Shown: in pieces, positions 34,941 to 43,594 of the stretch
Numbering within the stretch: the first letter of the stretch is position 1
Layout of the letters: the number at the start of each line of letters is the position of its first letter
Source: CAZQXD01 sp964597315
GTDB lineage: Bacteria; Pseudomonadota; Gammaproteobacteria; Competibacterales; Competibacteraceae
Reading direction: 5' to 3'
Assembly (NCBI GenBank): GCA_964597315.1
Contig: CAZQXD010000025.1
Location: forward strand, 1-55,566
DNA: 55,566 nucleotides
Notes under the pieces: generated by a model
Told to the model about the DNA's origin: nothing
The model's input: the letters and a program-made list of their open reading frames with translations, nothing else
The model's database searches: none
Position numbers and translations under genes: made by a program

Positions 34941-36211
34941 AACCTAGGATCACCGACGAAAGGCAGAGCGCCGTAGCGCCCCTTGAGATAGCCTTTCTCC
35001 AGGTTCCTTTCCTCCTTGCGTGGGTTGAAGTCCGTCAACGGGTACAACCGGCTGGCATTGTCACGATCCTTCTCCATAAACCAGACCTGATCGCGACGCA
35101 GCAGTTCGCTGTCCAGTATAGCGGTATGGTGAAGGGTGAAAATCAGTTGGGCGTTGTGGGGATTTTTGTCGGGATCATGCATCGACGCGATGAGATAGCG
35201 CATGATCAGGGGGTGCAGGCTGGCGTCCAGCTCGTCTACCAGCAAAGTAATGCCCCTGTCCAGCGTGTCCCGCCAAGGACCGGCCAAGGCGAACAGCTTT
35301 TGGGTGCCATCCGATTCCAGCTCCGACGCCAGCGCCACGGGTTCTGGCTCGTTCGGACATTGATGCAGAAACTTGACGTTGGTGATGCGCTTTCCTTCCA
35401 TTTCTTTTTCGAGCCAGTCCTTCAGGGGGCCGGGCATGTCCTGGGGCAAGGTGTCCATCGAGAACGGGGTGGTCTCCAACTTGATTCCAGCAATGCTGAG
35501 ATCGGCCTCGTTCATAAATTCGACGATACCCTTGCGCTGGCTGTCTTGCTCGCATTGCTTGATGGAAAACCCGGGTGACAGACGGCTATTGGACGTCAGC
35601 ACGGCCACTTGCCGTCGAAACCAATTGAAAACCGGTTTGAGTTGCTCGTTATTGAGTTGCACGGCGGTGGACAGGAACAGGGCGTTGCTGCGGGTGGCTT
35701 CTTGTAATAGCTGGCGGCGGCCCTTGAACCGGCTACCGAAGTACCAATCCTCACGGGCGGTTACGGGGTCGTATTGGCGCTCGAACCAGCGTTGCGCCCG
35801 GCCCTCCGGGTAGGCTAACAGCCACTCGTGGGTGACCTGCTGGTGATTGACCGCAAATCCATATTGATAGCGAACGCGATCCTGGACGAACAGGACTTCG
35901 AATTCGCAAGGCGCGGTTCGGGTGGCGCTCTCGAAAAGAAACGGCTCGGCTGAAATAGGCTGGCCCTCCTGGCCGTCCTGGGCCGACTCCAAGACAAAAT
36001 CCCTCGTGAAATCCATGGCGCGCAGAAGATTGCTCTTGCCTCCTGCGTTCGGGCCGTAGATCGCCGCCGAGCGAAGCAGTACCGGGATACCGGATACGCC
36101 AAGATCGCAGGTGTTGGTTTTTCTCAGTTCAGCACCGGCATTGGCCACCATGCTCAGGGTCTGGGTGTCCCTGAAAGAACGGAAGTTGGTGACGCTAAAC
36201 TCGATGAGCAT
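34937..36211 (-). CDS. RloA-family AAA ATPase (AbiL-like defence pair)
   Basis: A 424-aa ABC/SMC-like AAA15/AAA21 ATPase: MLIEFSVTNFRSFRD start, Walker A IYGPNAGGKSNLL at about 51-63, and Walker B LLVDELDASLHP near 333-344 followed by the switch histidine in IFTLHHTAIL. It heads the two-gene operon with the RloB gene. Upstream at 36219-36278 TCTCACA...TGTGAGA forms an imperfect inverted repeat in very AT-rich sequence, a plausible promoter/operator. Confidence 0.85.
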   Translation of the reverse strand: MLIEFSVTNFRSFRDTQTLSMVANAGAELRKTNTCDLGVSGIPVLLRSAAIYGPNAGGKSNLLRAMDFTRDFVLESAQDGQEGQPISAEPFLFESATRTAPCEFEVLFVQDRVRYQYGFAVNHQQVTHEWLLAYPEGRAQRWFERQYDPVTAREDWYFGSRFKGRRQLLQEATRSNALFLSTAVQLNNEQLKPVFNWFRRQVAVLTSNSRLSPGFSIKQCEQDSQRKGIVEFMNEADLSIAGIKLETTPFSMDTLPQDMPGPLKDWLEKEMEGKRITNVKFLHQCPNEPEPVALASELESDGTQKLFALAGPWRDTLDRGITLLVDELDASLHPLIMRYLIASMHDPDKNPHNAQLIFTLHHTAILDSELLRRDQVWFMEKDRDNASRLYPLTDFNPRKEERNLEKGYLKGRYGALPFVGDPRF

Positions 36212-36387
36212 GCTGAAAGTCTCACAAATAATAATTTGATAGTGATTTTTACGTATTTTTTACTAATAATAGTGTGAGATTTTGTTTCTCTCCAGTTTTT
36301 ATCTCGCTGGGAGTTTTTATTCAACAGCGTCCGAGTCTTGATGACGGCTCGCCGGTATCCCCCCGCCCTCTACTACTCCGCTCTAGA
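36212..36387. other. Divergent spacer between the RloAB operon and the methyltransferase cluster
   Basis: The left half is strongly AT-rich with the inverted repeat CTCACA (36221-36226) / TGTGAG (36273-36278), the likely RloAB control region. The right half returns to chromosomal GC content, placing the right border of the defence island near 36290-36330. No gene is seen. Confidence 0.45.
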
Positions 36388-36455
36388 GAGTCGTTTCCCG
36401 GCATCCCCGCGTCGCCGCCACGCCAGAACCCTGCCGGTCCTCCTGCCTAAGCTAG
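36388..36455 (+). promoter_or_regulatory. Duplicated 68-bp upstream element, copy A
   Basis: This 68-bp block starts GAGTCGTTT and ends GCCTAAGCTAG, 38 bp before the methyltransferase ATG. It recurs before the corrinoid-protein gene at 38111-38178. The first 44 positions agree at 37. Equal length and matching distance to the genes suggest a shared promoter or operator; TAAGCT / TACCCT near the ends could be -10 boxes. Confidence 0.6.
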
Positions 36456-36493
36456 CCGGACAACGACCCGATTTTTCGCCAGGAGCGTAGACC

Positions 36494-38062
36494 ATGAGCG
36501 AGCATGAGCAGACCACGGCATCCGGTGTCATGGGCAGCGGCGAGCGTCGGCGGCGGGGGGCGCGCGGCGCTCTGCGGGCGGCCCGCACCCACAAAACCCT
36601 GACCATGCTACCCACCCTGGAAAACAATATTCCGGTCTACGAGGTGCTGAATTCCGAGGGCCTGGATCTGATCCACGACGCCTCCATGAAAATCCTCGAA
36701 GAGGTGGGCATTGTGTTCCGGGACGACGAGGCCCTGGCGGACTGGAAGGCGGCGGGGGCCGAGGTGGACGGGGAACGGGTGCGCCTGCATCGGGATCTGG
36801 TCATGGCGCTGGTGGCCAAAGCGCCGTCCGAATACACCATGCACGCCCGCAACCCCGAACGCAGCGTCAAGGTGGGCAACCGGAACCGCATCTTCGCCCC
36901 GGTCTACGGCCCCCCCTACGTGCTGGATTTGGACAACCAGCGCCGCTACTCCACTCTGGAAGACCTGGAGAACTTCCACAAACTGGCCTATATGTGCCCG
37001 GCCATGCACAACACCGGCTTCGTCACCTGCGAACCCACGGATGTGCCGGTGCCCTGGCGGCATCTGCATATCGTTTACAGCGCCCTGGCCCATTCCGACA
37101 AGTCCTTCATGGGGGCGGTCACCGCCGGACATCGGGCCCAGGATACGGTGGATATGGCCAAGCTCGTGTTCGGGGAGGAATTCCTGCAAAACCATACGGT
37201 GCTGACCTCCCTGGCCAACTGCAACTCCCCCCTGGTCTGGGACACCACCATGCTCCAGGCGGTGCGGGTGTACTGCCGCAACAACCAGGCGGTGATCCTC
37301 GCCCCCTTCGTGCTGGGGGGAGCCAACACCCCGGCCAGCACCGTGGGAGCGGTGGCCCAGCTCAACGCCGAGGCCCTGGCCGGCATCGCCTACGGGCAAC
37401 TGGTGCGGGCCGGTGCGCCCACGGTCTATGGCAATTTCCTGGCTACCGTGTCCATGCAGTCGGGAGCGCCCATGCTGGGCACCCCCGAAGTGCAACTGAT
37501 GACCTTTATGATTGGCCAGCTCGCCCGCCGCTACGACCTGCCCTGGCGCAGCACCACCCTGGTCAGCGGCGCCAAGTCCTTCGACGCCCAGGCCGGCTAC
37601 GAGTCCGCCACCACGGCCATGGCCGTGGCCCTGTCCGGGGCCCATTACATGTGGCATGCCGCCGGCTGGAATGAGGCCGGCCTGTGCGCCAGCTACGCCA
37701 AGTTCGTGGTGGACGCCGAGCAGTGCGAAATGCTCTACAAGCTGATCCAGGGTCCTGACATGGGGGGGCTGGACGAGGCCATGGCGGCGGTGCGGGAGGT
37801 GGGTCCCGGAGGGCATTTTCTGGGCACCGCCCATACCCTGGCCCACTTCAAGTCGGCGTTTTATATGCCCCAGTTGCTGAACAACAACAGCTTCGAGCAA
37901 TGGCAGGCGGAAGGGGCCAAGGACACCAACACCCAGGGCCTGGAAAAAGCCCGTCAGCTACTCAAGGACTACGAGCCGCCCAGTCTGGACCCGGCCGTGG
38001 ATGAGGCGCTGCGGGACTTTGTGCGGCGGCGCAAGGCCGAACTGCCGGCCCAGGAGTTGTAG
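36494..38062 (+). CDS. MttB-family corrinoid methyltransferase (non-pyrrolysine)
   Basis: A 522-aa member of the trimethylamine methyltransferase MttB superfamily, with GPPYVLDLDNQRRYSTLEDL, the central GGANTPASTVGAVAQLNAEAL and ARRYDLPWRSTTLVSGAKS. The frame is open throughout with no internal amber codon, so it belongs to the pyrrolysine-free branch, whose studied members demethylate glycine betaine, proline betaine and similar quaternary amines. It would pass a methyl group to the corrinoid protein encoded next. AGGAG lies 8 nt before the ATG. It ends with TAG. The N-terminal ~35 residues are basic and poorly conserved. Confidence 0.88.
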   Translation: MSEHEQTTASGVMGSGERRRRGARGALRAARTHKTLTMLPTLENNIPVYEVLNSEGLDLIHDASMKILEEVGIVFRDDEALADWKAAGAEVDGERVRLHRDLVMALVAKAPSEYTMHARNPERSVKVGNRNRIFAPVYGPPYVLDLDNQRRYSTLEDLENFHKLAYMCPAMHNTGFVTCEPTDVPVPWRHLHIVYSALAHSDKSFMGAVTAGHRAQDTVDMAKLVFGEEFLQNHTVLTSLANCNSPLVWDTTMLQAVRVYCRNNQAVILAPFVLGGANTPASTVGAVAQLNAEALAGIAYGQLVRAGAPTVYGNFLATVSMQSGAPMLGTPEVQLMTFMIGQLARRYDLPWRSTTLVSGAKSFDAQAGYESATTAMAVALSGAHYMWHAAGWNEAGLCASYAKFVVDAEQCEMLYKLIQGPDMGGLDEAMAAVREVGPGGHFLGTAHTLAHFKSAFYMPQLLNNNSFEQWQAEGAKDTNTQGLEKARQLLKDYEPPSLDPAVDEALRDFVRRRKAELPAQEL

Positions 38063-38110
38063 GGCATTCACCCCCGCCAGATAGGGGTATGTTTCGGGGG
38101 CGGCGGCTGG

Positions 38111-38178
38111 GAGTCGTTTTTCAGCATCCCTATGTCGCCGCGACGCCAGAACCCCCCGGTGGCCCGCGCCTACCCTAG
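38111..38178 (+). promoter_or_regulatory. Duplicated 68-bp upstream element, copy B
   Basis: The second copy of the block at 36388-36455, lying 64 bp before the corrinoid-protein ATG. It shares GAGTCGTTT, TGTCGCCGC / CGTCGCCGC, ACGCCAGAACCC and the terminal CTAG. It gives the corrinoid gene a possible promoter of its own within the cluster. Confidence 0.6.
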
Positions 38179-38242
38179 ACGGCAGAGCAGCGATTAATCA
38201 CGCCGCCGAGCGTCCACAGTGGCGAATACGAGGGTTACAGCC

Positions 38243-38962
38243 ATGGCCGAAGCCGAACACTACGAAGACGACGATCTGGACCTACGCGCCCTGTCCGACG
38301 CGGAACTGGAAGAGCAGATGTGGGACGACCTCTACAACGGTCTTCGGGAGGAGATCGAGGAGGGCACCCGGATTTTGCTGGAGCGGGGCTGGGAGCCTAA
38401 GGCGATTCTCGACAAGGCCCTGGTCCAGGGCATGGGCATCGTCGGGGTGGACTTCCGGGATGGGATTCTATTCGTGCCCGAGGTGCTGCTGGCCGCCAAC
38501 GCCATGAAGGGCGGCATGGCCATACTCCGGCCCCTGCTGGCGGAGACCGGCGCCGAGACGATGGGCAAGATGGTGATCGGCACCGTCAAGGGCGACATCC
38601 ACGATATCGGCAAAAACCTGGTGGGCATGATGATGGAAGGCGCCGGCTTCGAGGTCATCGACATCGGCATCAACAACCCGGTGGAGAACTACCTCAAGGC
38701 CCTGGAGGAACACAAGCCGGATATCCTGGGCATGTCGGCCCTGCTGACTACCACCATGCCCTATATGAAAGTGGTCATCGACACCCTCAAGGAAAAGGGC
38801 ATCCGCGATGACTACATCGTGCTGGTGGGGGGCGCGCCCCTGAACGAGCAGTTCGGCCAGGCGGTGGGCGCCGACGCCTACTGCCGGGACGCTGGGGTGG
38901 CGGTGGAGACCGCCAAGCAGTTGCTGGCCGAGCGGCGCCAGGCCCTGGCGGCGGTCCACTAG
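38243..38962 (+). CDS. Methyltransferase cognate corrinoid protein (MttC/MtgC-like)
   Basis: A 239-aa cobalamin-binding protein. A helical cap (about 30-105) is followed by the B12 domain with the base-off motif D-x-H-x-x-G: GDIHDIGKN with H120 as lower cobalt ligand, then LGMSALLTTTMPYM and VLVGGAPLN. It carries methyl groups between the MttB-like enzyme and the methyl-THF methyltransferase. ATG 38243 has GAGGG 8 nt upstream; a GTG eight codons earlier is less likely. The first 30 residues are unusually acidic. Confidence 0.93.
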   Translation: MAEAEHYEDDDLDLRALSDAELEEQMWDDLYNGLREEIEEGTRILLERGWEPKAILDKALVQGMGIVGVDFRDGILFVPEVLLAANAMKGGMAILRPLLAETGAETMGKMVIGTVKGDIHDIGKNLVGMMMEGAGFEVIDIGINNPVENYLKALEEHKPDILGMSALLTTTMPYMKVVIDTLKEKGIRDDYIVLVGGAPLNEQFGQAVGADAYCRDAGVAVETAKQLLAERRQALAAVH

Positions 38963-38974
38963 GGGGCGGGGGCC

Positions 38975-39595
38975 ATGGCCGGGGACGCGACGGTATTGGT
39001 GATCGCCTGCGGGGCGCTGGCCCGGGAGATTGTTCAACTGCGCCGGCTCAACGGCTGGTCCCATCTGGCGGTGCAATGCCTGCCGGCGGAGCTGCATAAC
39101 ACCCCCCACAAGATACCCGCCGCAGTGCGGGCCAAGCTGGAGGAAAACCGGGACCGCTATGCGCGCCTGTTCGTGGCCTACGGGGACTGCGGCACCAGCG
39201 GGGAACTGGACCGGGTGCTGGCGGAAACCGGCGCCGAGCGTATCCCCGGCGCCCATTGCTATGAATTTTTCGCCGGATCGCGGCCCTTCGCGGCCCTCTG
39301 CGAAGCCGAGCCGGGCACTTTCTTCCTCACCGACTTTCTGGCTCGGCACTTCGAGCGGCTGGTGATTCGCGGCCTGGGTCTGGACCGGCACCCGGAACTG
39401 ACCCCTTTGTACTTCGGTAATTACCGGCGGCTGATCTACCTGGCCCAGACCGACGATCCCCAACTGGACGCCCAGGCCCGCCGGGCCGCCGAGCGGTTGG
39501 GGCTGGTCTTTCAGCGCCGGGACACCGGCTACGGGGGCTTGGGCGTGGCCCTGGCCCGATTGACACCCGAAAAGGCGCGGTCATGGCCAAATTGA
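38975..39595 (+). CDS. DUF1638 protein
   Basis: A 206-aa DUF1638 protein: VLVIACGALAREIVQL, QCLPAELHNTPHKIP, FVAYGDCGTSGELDRVL and PGAHCYEFFAG. Conserved Cys and His residues suggest metal or corrinoid contact. Family members cluster with MttB-type methyltransferases, but the function is not established. It starts 12 bp after the corrinoid gene and overlaps the next gene by 13 bp. Confidence 0.85.
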   Translation: MAGDATVLVIACGALAREIVQLRRLNGWSHLAVQCLPAELHNTPHKIPAAVRAKLEENRDRYARLFVAYGDCGTSGELDRVLAETGAERIPGAHCYEFFAGSRPFAALCEAEPGTFFLTDFLARHFERLVIRGLGLDRHPELTPLYFGNYRRLIYLAQTDDPQLDAQARRAAERLGLVFQRRDTGYGGLGVALARLTPEKARSWPN

Positions 39596-39882
39596 TTACG
39601 GTCTACTGGCGGGACATCCCGGCCCAGGTCATCGTCAAACAGGGGCGGCGGACCGCCAAGGTGCCCCTCTCCGGGCGCTTCCAGGAGGCCATCGACCGGG
39701 CCGCCATGCGCGCCGGCAAGGGCAGTTCCGACGCCTATCTGGCGGATTGGCGGCGCCAGGAGCGCCCCTGTGGGGACGACCCGGAGGCCGAAGCCCGGGC
39801 CGAGGCCGAGGCCCTGGAGTCCCGGTTCGGCGACCACGAGCTGGAGCGACTGGTGAAAGCTAAGGGCATTTGGTCGCAATGA
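39583..39882 (+). CDS. Small conserved protein annotated as virulence-factor family
   Basis: A 99-aa protein, start MAKLITVYWRDIPAQVIVKQ, with RRTAKVPLSGRFQEAIDRAAMR. It matches the small 'virulence factor' family that in Proteobacteria accompanies DUF1638 and methyl-THF:corrinoid methyltransferase genes. The name is historical and the role unknown; the context implies C1 transfer. It is translationally coupled to the DUF1638 gene. Confidence 0.8.
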   Translation: MAKLITVYWRDIPAQVIVKQGRRTAKVPLSGRFQEAIDRAAMRAGKGSSDAYLADWRRQERPCGDDPEAEARAEAEALESRFGDHELERLVKAKGIWSQ

Positions 39883-39928
39883 TAACGAATAGCACAGAGA
39901 AGCAGTTGACCCAGCGGAGATCCACAGC

Positions 39929-40834
39929 ATGACCGACACCGTCGTCAGTTCGGCCACCCAGGAAGTCGTGATCGGCTTCGAGCGGCCTTTTGTCATTATT
40001 GGGGAGCGCATCAACCCCACCGGCCGCAAGGCCCTGGCCGCAGAAATGGCCGCTGGGGACTTCAGCCGGGTCGAGACCGACGCCCTGGCCCAAGTGGCGG
40101 CCGGCGCCCAGATGCTGGATGTCAACGCCGGCATCCCCTTGGCCGACGAGCCAGCGCTGCTGGCCGAGGCGGTGCGGCGGGTACAGGCGGTCACCAACGT
40201 GCCCCTGTCCATCGACTCCAGCATCGTCGCCGCCCTGGAGGCGGGTCTGGCCGTCTATCAGGGTAAGCCTCTGGTCAACTCGGTCACCGGCGAGGATGAG
40301 CGCCTGGAAACGGTGCTGCCCCTGGTCAAAAAATACGGGGCGGCGGTGGTGGCCATCTCCAACGACGAGACCGGCATTTCCGAGAACCCGGATGTGCGTT
40401 TCGCGGTGGCCAAAAAAATCGTCGAGCGGGCCAGTGACTACGGTATCCCCGTGGCCGACGTGGTGGTGGACCCCCTGGTGATGCCGGTGGGGGCCATCAA
40501 CGAGGCTGGCCGCCAGGTGTTTCATCTGATCCGTCGACTACGGGAGGAGCTGGGGGTCAACACCACCTGCGGCGCCTCCAACATCAGCTTCGGGGTGCCC
40601 AACCGCATGGGCCTGAACAGCGCCTTTCTGACCATGGCCATCGGCGCCGGCATGACCTCGGCCATCACCAACCCCCTGCACCCGGAAGTGATACAGGCGG
40701 TGATGGGGGCCGACGTGATGATGGGCCGGGATCTCAACTGTATGCGCTGGATGCGCAAATACCGCGCCCCCGTGGAGCCAGGGGCCGAGGGCGCTGCCCG
40801 GGGCCGTCGCGAGAGCCGCCGCCGCCGTGCCTGA
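39929..40834 (+). CDS. Methyltetrahydrofolate:corrinoid methyltransferase
   Basis: A 301-aa pterin-binding TIM-barrel protein of the MtvA/MtgA/AcsE type: FVIIGERINPTGRKALAAEM at the N-terminus, MLDVNAGIPL, PLSIDSS and TTCGASNISFGVPNRMGLN. It moves the methyl group from the corrinoid protein to tetrahydrofolate, feeding the C1 pool. An Arg-rich tail (GRRESRRRRA) is probably unstructured. It overlaps the next gene by 8 bp. Confidence 0.92.
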   Translation: MTDTVVSSATQEVVIGFERPFVIIGERINPTGRKALAAEMAAGDFSRVETDALAQVAAGAQMLDVNAGIPLADEPALLAEAVRRVQAVTNVPLSIDSSIVAALEAGLAVYQGKPLVNSVTGEDERLETVLPLVKKYGAAVVAISNDETGISENPDVRFAVAKKIVERASDYGIPVADVVVDPLVMPVGAINEAGRQVFHLIRRLREELGVNTTCGASNISFGVPNRMGLNSAFLTMAIGAGMTSAITNPLHPEVIQAVMGADVMMGRDLNCMRWMRKYRAPVEPGAEGAARGRRESRRRRA

Positions 40835-42863
40835 GAACGCCCACGATCCCGCTGATCCCCTGGTGGTTTTTACCCCTTCGGGTCGGCGTGGCCGGTTCCC
40901 GGTAGGCACCCCGGTGTTGCAGGCGGCCAGGACCCTGGGAGTGGACCTGGACTCGGTATGCGGCGGCCGGGGTCTGTGCGGTCGCTGCCAGGTGGAGCAG
41001 ACTACCGGCGAATTCGCCAAGCACGGGCTGACCTCCCGGCCCGAACATCTGTCGCCCCCGGACGGGGTGGAGCAAGACTACCACCAGCGCCGGGGTCTGG
41101 GGACGGGGCGGCGGCTAGGTTGCGCGGCGCGGATTCTGGGGGATGCGGTCATCGACGTGCCCCCGGACAGTCAAGTCCACCGCCAGGTGGTGCGCAAACG
41201 GGTGGAGGTCCACGATATTCGCCTGGACCCCATGGTGCATTTGCACTATGTGGAGGTGGAAGCGCCGGATATGCACCGGCCCGCCGGGGATCTGCGTCGT
41301 TTGCAGGAGGCCCTGATCCGGGAATGGGGTTTGAAGGCCCTGCGCTGTGATGTCCGGGTTTTACAGGGTTTGCAGGGGGCTTTGCGCCAGGGGGGCTGGA
41401 AAGTCACCGTGGCGGTGCATAATCGCCACCAGATCATCGCGATCTGGCCGGGTTTCCGGGAGCGGGCCTACGGGCTGGCGGTGGACGTAGGCTCCACCAC
41501 GGTGGCCGCCCATTTGTGCGAGCTGGCCAGCGGTCAGGTGGTGGCCGCCGCAGGGGTCATGAACCCCCAGATCCGCTTTGGAGAGGACCTGATGAGTCGG
41601 GTCTCCTACATCATGATGAACCCGGGCAGCGAGGTGGAACTGACCCGGGCCGTGCGCCGGGCCGTCAGCGCCCTGGCCGCCGAGGTGGCGGTGGAGGCGG
41701 GTATCGAACCGGTCGACATTCTGGAGGCCACCTTCGTGGGCAACCCGGTGATGCACCATCTGCTGCTGGGCATCGATCCGGTGGAACTGGGGGGCGCCCC
41801 GTTTGCCCTGGCCACCGACCAGGCCCTGGAGTTGTGGGCCACGGAGTTGGAACTGGAGATCAACCCCAACGCCCGGGTGTATATGCTGCCCTGTATCGCT
41901 GGCCACGTGGGGGCGGACACCGCCGGGGCGATCCTCTCCGAAGGGCCGCACCTGGCCGACGAAATCACCCTGCTGGTGGACGTGGGCACCAACGCCGAAC
42001 TGGTGCTAGGCAATCGTCACCGGCTGTTGGCCGCCAGCAGCCCCACCGGCCCGGCCTTCGAAGGCGCCCAGATCGGCTGCGGTCAGCGGGCGGCGCCGGG
42101 GGCGGTGGAGCGGGTGCGTATCGACCTGGACACCCTGGAGCCGCGCTTCAAAGTGATCGGCTGCGATCTGTGGTCCGATGATCCTGGGTTCCCCAACGAA
42201 GTCCGGGCTGTGGGCGTCACTGGCATCTGCGGTTCGGGCATCATCGAAGCTTTGGCGGAGTTATTTCTGGCTGGGGTCATCGCCGCCGACGGCAGCATCG
42301 ACGGCGCCCTGGCGGAGCGTAGCCCGCGCATCGTGGCCACTGGTCGCACTTACGGCTATCTGCTCCACGATGGGGACGTGATATTGCGGATCACCCAAAA
42401 CGACGTGCGCGCCATTCAACTGGCCAAGGCCGCCCTCTACGCCGGCGCGCGGCTGCTCATGGACAGACTGGGGGTGGAGCGGGTGGACCGTATCCGTCTG
42501 GCCGGGGCCTTCGGCAGCCATATAGACGTGAAATACGCCATGGTGCTGGGGATGATCCCGGATTGTGATTTGGCCCAAGTCACCGCCGCCGGCAACGCCG
42601 CTGGCACCGGGGCGCGCATCGCTCTGCTGGACCGTCGCGCCCGCAAGGAGATCGAGACCTTGGTGCGGCGGGTGGAGAAAATCGAAACCGCCGTAGAACC
42701 CCGCTTTCAGGACCACTTCGTGGCGGCCATGGGGTTTCCCCACCGGGACCATCCCTTTCCCAATCTGGCCCAGGCGGTGCGGCTGCCGGTGCCCAAGACG
42801 GTCACCCCGGAGAGCGGCGGCGGCCGCCGTCGGGGTCGGGGGCGACGGGCCGGGGCGGTCTGA
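40827..42863 (+). CDS. RACo-like reductive activator of corrinoid proteins
   Basis: A 678-aa protein with an N-terminal 2Fe-2S ferredoxin domain (C45, C51, C54 in SVCGGRGLCGRCQ and a fourth cysteine near C99 in RRLGCAAR), a linker, and a C-terminal ASKHA/DUF4445 ATPase domain (GLAVDVGSTTVAAHL, LLVDVGTNAELVLG, GICGSGIIEALAEL). Such proteins use ATP to re-reduce Co(II) corrinoid that has become inactive. The start is GTG 40827 inside the preceding gene. A basic Arg/Gly-rich tail ends the protein. It is the last gene of the cluster. Confidence 0.92.
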   Translation: MPENAHDPADPLVVFTPSGRRGRFPVGTPVLQAARTLGVDLDSVCGGRGLCGRCQVEQTTGEFAKHGLTSRPEHLSPPDGVEQDYHQRRGLGTGRRLGCAARILGDAVIDVPPDSQVHRQVVRKRVEVHDIRLDPMVHLHYVEVEAPDMHRPAGDLRRLQEALIREWGLKALRCDVRVLQGLQGALRQGGWKVTVAVHNRHQIIAIWPGFRERAYGLAVDVGSTTVAAHLCELASGQVVAAAGVMNPQIRFGEDLMSRVSYIMMNPGSEVELTRAVRRAVSALAAEVAVEAGIEPVDILEATFVGNPVMHHLLLGIDPVELGGAPFALATDQALELWATELELEINPNARVYMLPCIAGHVGADTAGAILSEGPHLADEITLLVDVGTNAELVLGNRHRLLAASSPTGPAFEGAQIGCGQRAAPGAVERVRIDLDTLEPRFKVIGCDLWSDDPGFPNEVRAVGVTGICGSGIIEALAELFLAGVIAADGSIDGALAERSPRIVATGRTYGYLLHDGDVILRITQNDVRAIQLAKAALYAGARLLMDRLGVERVDRIRLAGAFGSHIDVKYAMVLGMIPDCDLAQVTAAGNAAGTGARIALLDRRARKEIETLVRRVEKIETAVEPRFQDHFVAAMGFPHRDHPFPNLAQAVRLPVPKTVTPESGGGRRRGRGRRAGAV

Positions 42864-42866
42864 GGC

Positions 42867-43550
42867 TCAGTCCCTGGCGTTGTGGCGCTGTTTCAGTCGG
42901 CTGAGCAGATGGCCGATCAGCACCAGCACCACCAGCAGCGCCACCAGGGTCATGGGCGCGAAGGCCCCGTAGGCCGCCACCCGGTTGTGTAGCTCTCCCA
43001 GCAGCACGGCATAGCCAGCGATGGCCAGGTAGGTGCCGGCCAGCACGACGCTCAGATTCATCAGGGGGCGCAAGCCAATCAGAAACCCGATGGCGCTGCC
43101 CACCACCGGGCCGGTGAGCCAGAACGGGAACCACACAAACAGCAGCAGTCCGGGAATGCCGTAGCGGCGGATCGTCTCCCGGTGGGTTTCGGCGGCTCGG
43201 TGGGTGCGCTCCAGGGTCCCCCGTAGGCGGGGTATGTCCAGCAGGCTGTGCCAACTGAACACGAACAGGGGATAGAACATCAGCACGAACAGGGTTTCCA
43301 CCACCATGTTCACCGCCACCACCGGAACGTGGCCCAGGCCCAGGGCATAGCCCAGGGACATGCCGGCGGCCCGGCCGAACAGGCAGCTGGTGGCGGCCAT
43401 GGCCAGCAGCCGGTGGAATTCCCGAGGCCACCACAGCCAGCTCAAGGCTAACCCGGCCAGGGTCAGCAGGGCCAACAGTGCCCCAGCCAGCAAGATCCGG
43501 CCCTCAGTGGTGGCCAGCAGACGGGTCCAGCGGCGGGGTTTGGAATCCAT
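42867..43550 (-). CDS. Small multidrug-export-family membrane protein
   Basis: A 227-aa inner-membrane protein with about 5-6 hydrophobic segments, resembling the Sm_multidrug_ex (PF06695) family: GYALGLGHVPVVAVNMVVETL, RYGIPGLLLFVWFPFWLTGP and GSAIGFLIGLRPLMN. ATG 43550 is preferred over TTG 43571. It runs towards the end of the corrinoid cluster (3 bp between stop codons). Export of drugs is not demonstrated for most members. Confidence 0.75.
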   Translation of the reverse strand: MDSKPRRWTRLLATTEGRILLAGALLALLTLAGLALSWLWWPREFHRLLAMAATSCLFGRAAGMSLGYALGLGHVPVVAVNMVVETLFVLMFYPLFVFSWHSLLDIPRLRGTLERTHRAAETHRETIRRYGIPGLLLFVWFPFWLTGPVVGSAIGFLIGLRPLMNLSVVLAGTYLAIAGYAVLLGELHNRVAAYGAFAPMTLVALLVVLVLIGHLLSRLKQRHNARD

Positions 43551-43594
43551 GGCGTGCCTGGTGTGGTTCAAAGGCGGTATGCGATGATGGGGAC

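Noticed and set aside
41958..42013. Considered whether the corrinoid activator was interrupted or fused, given long parallel frames on both strands.
   Set aside because: The 678-residue frame shows the 2Fe-2S and ASKHA domains in order with no gap; the other frames are composition shadows.
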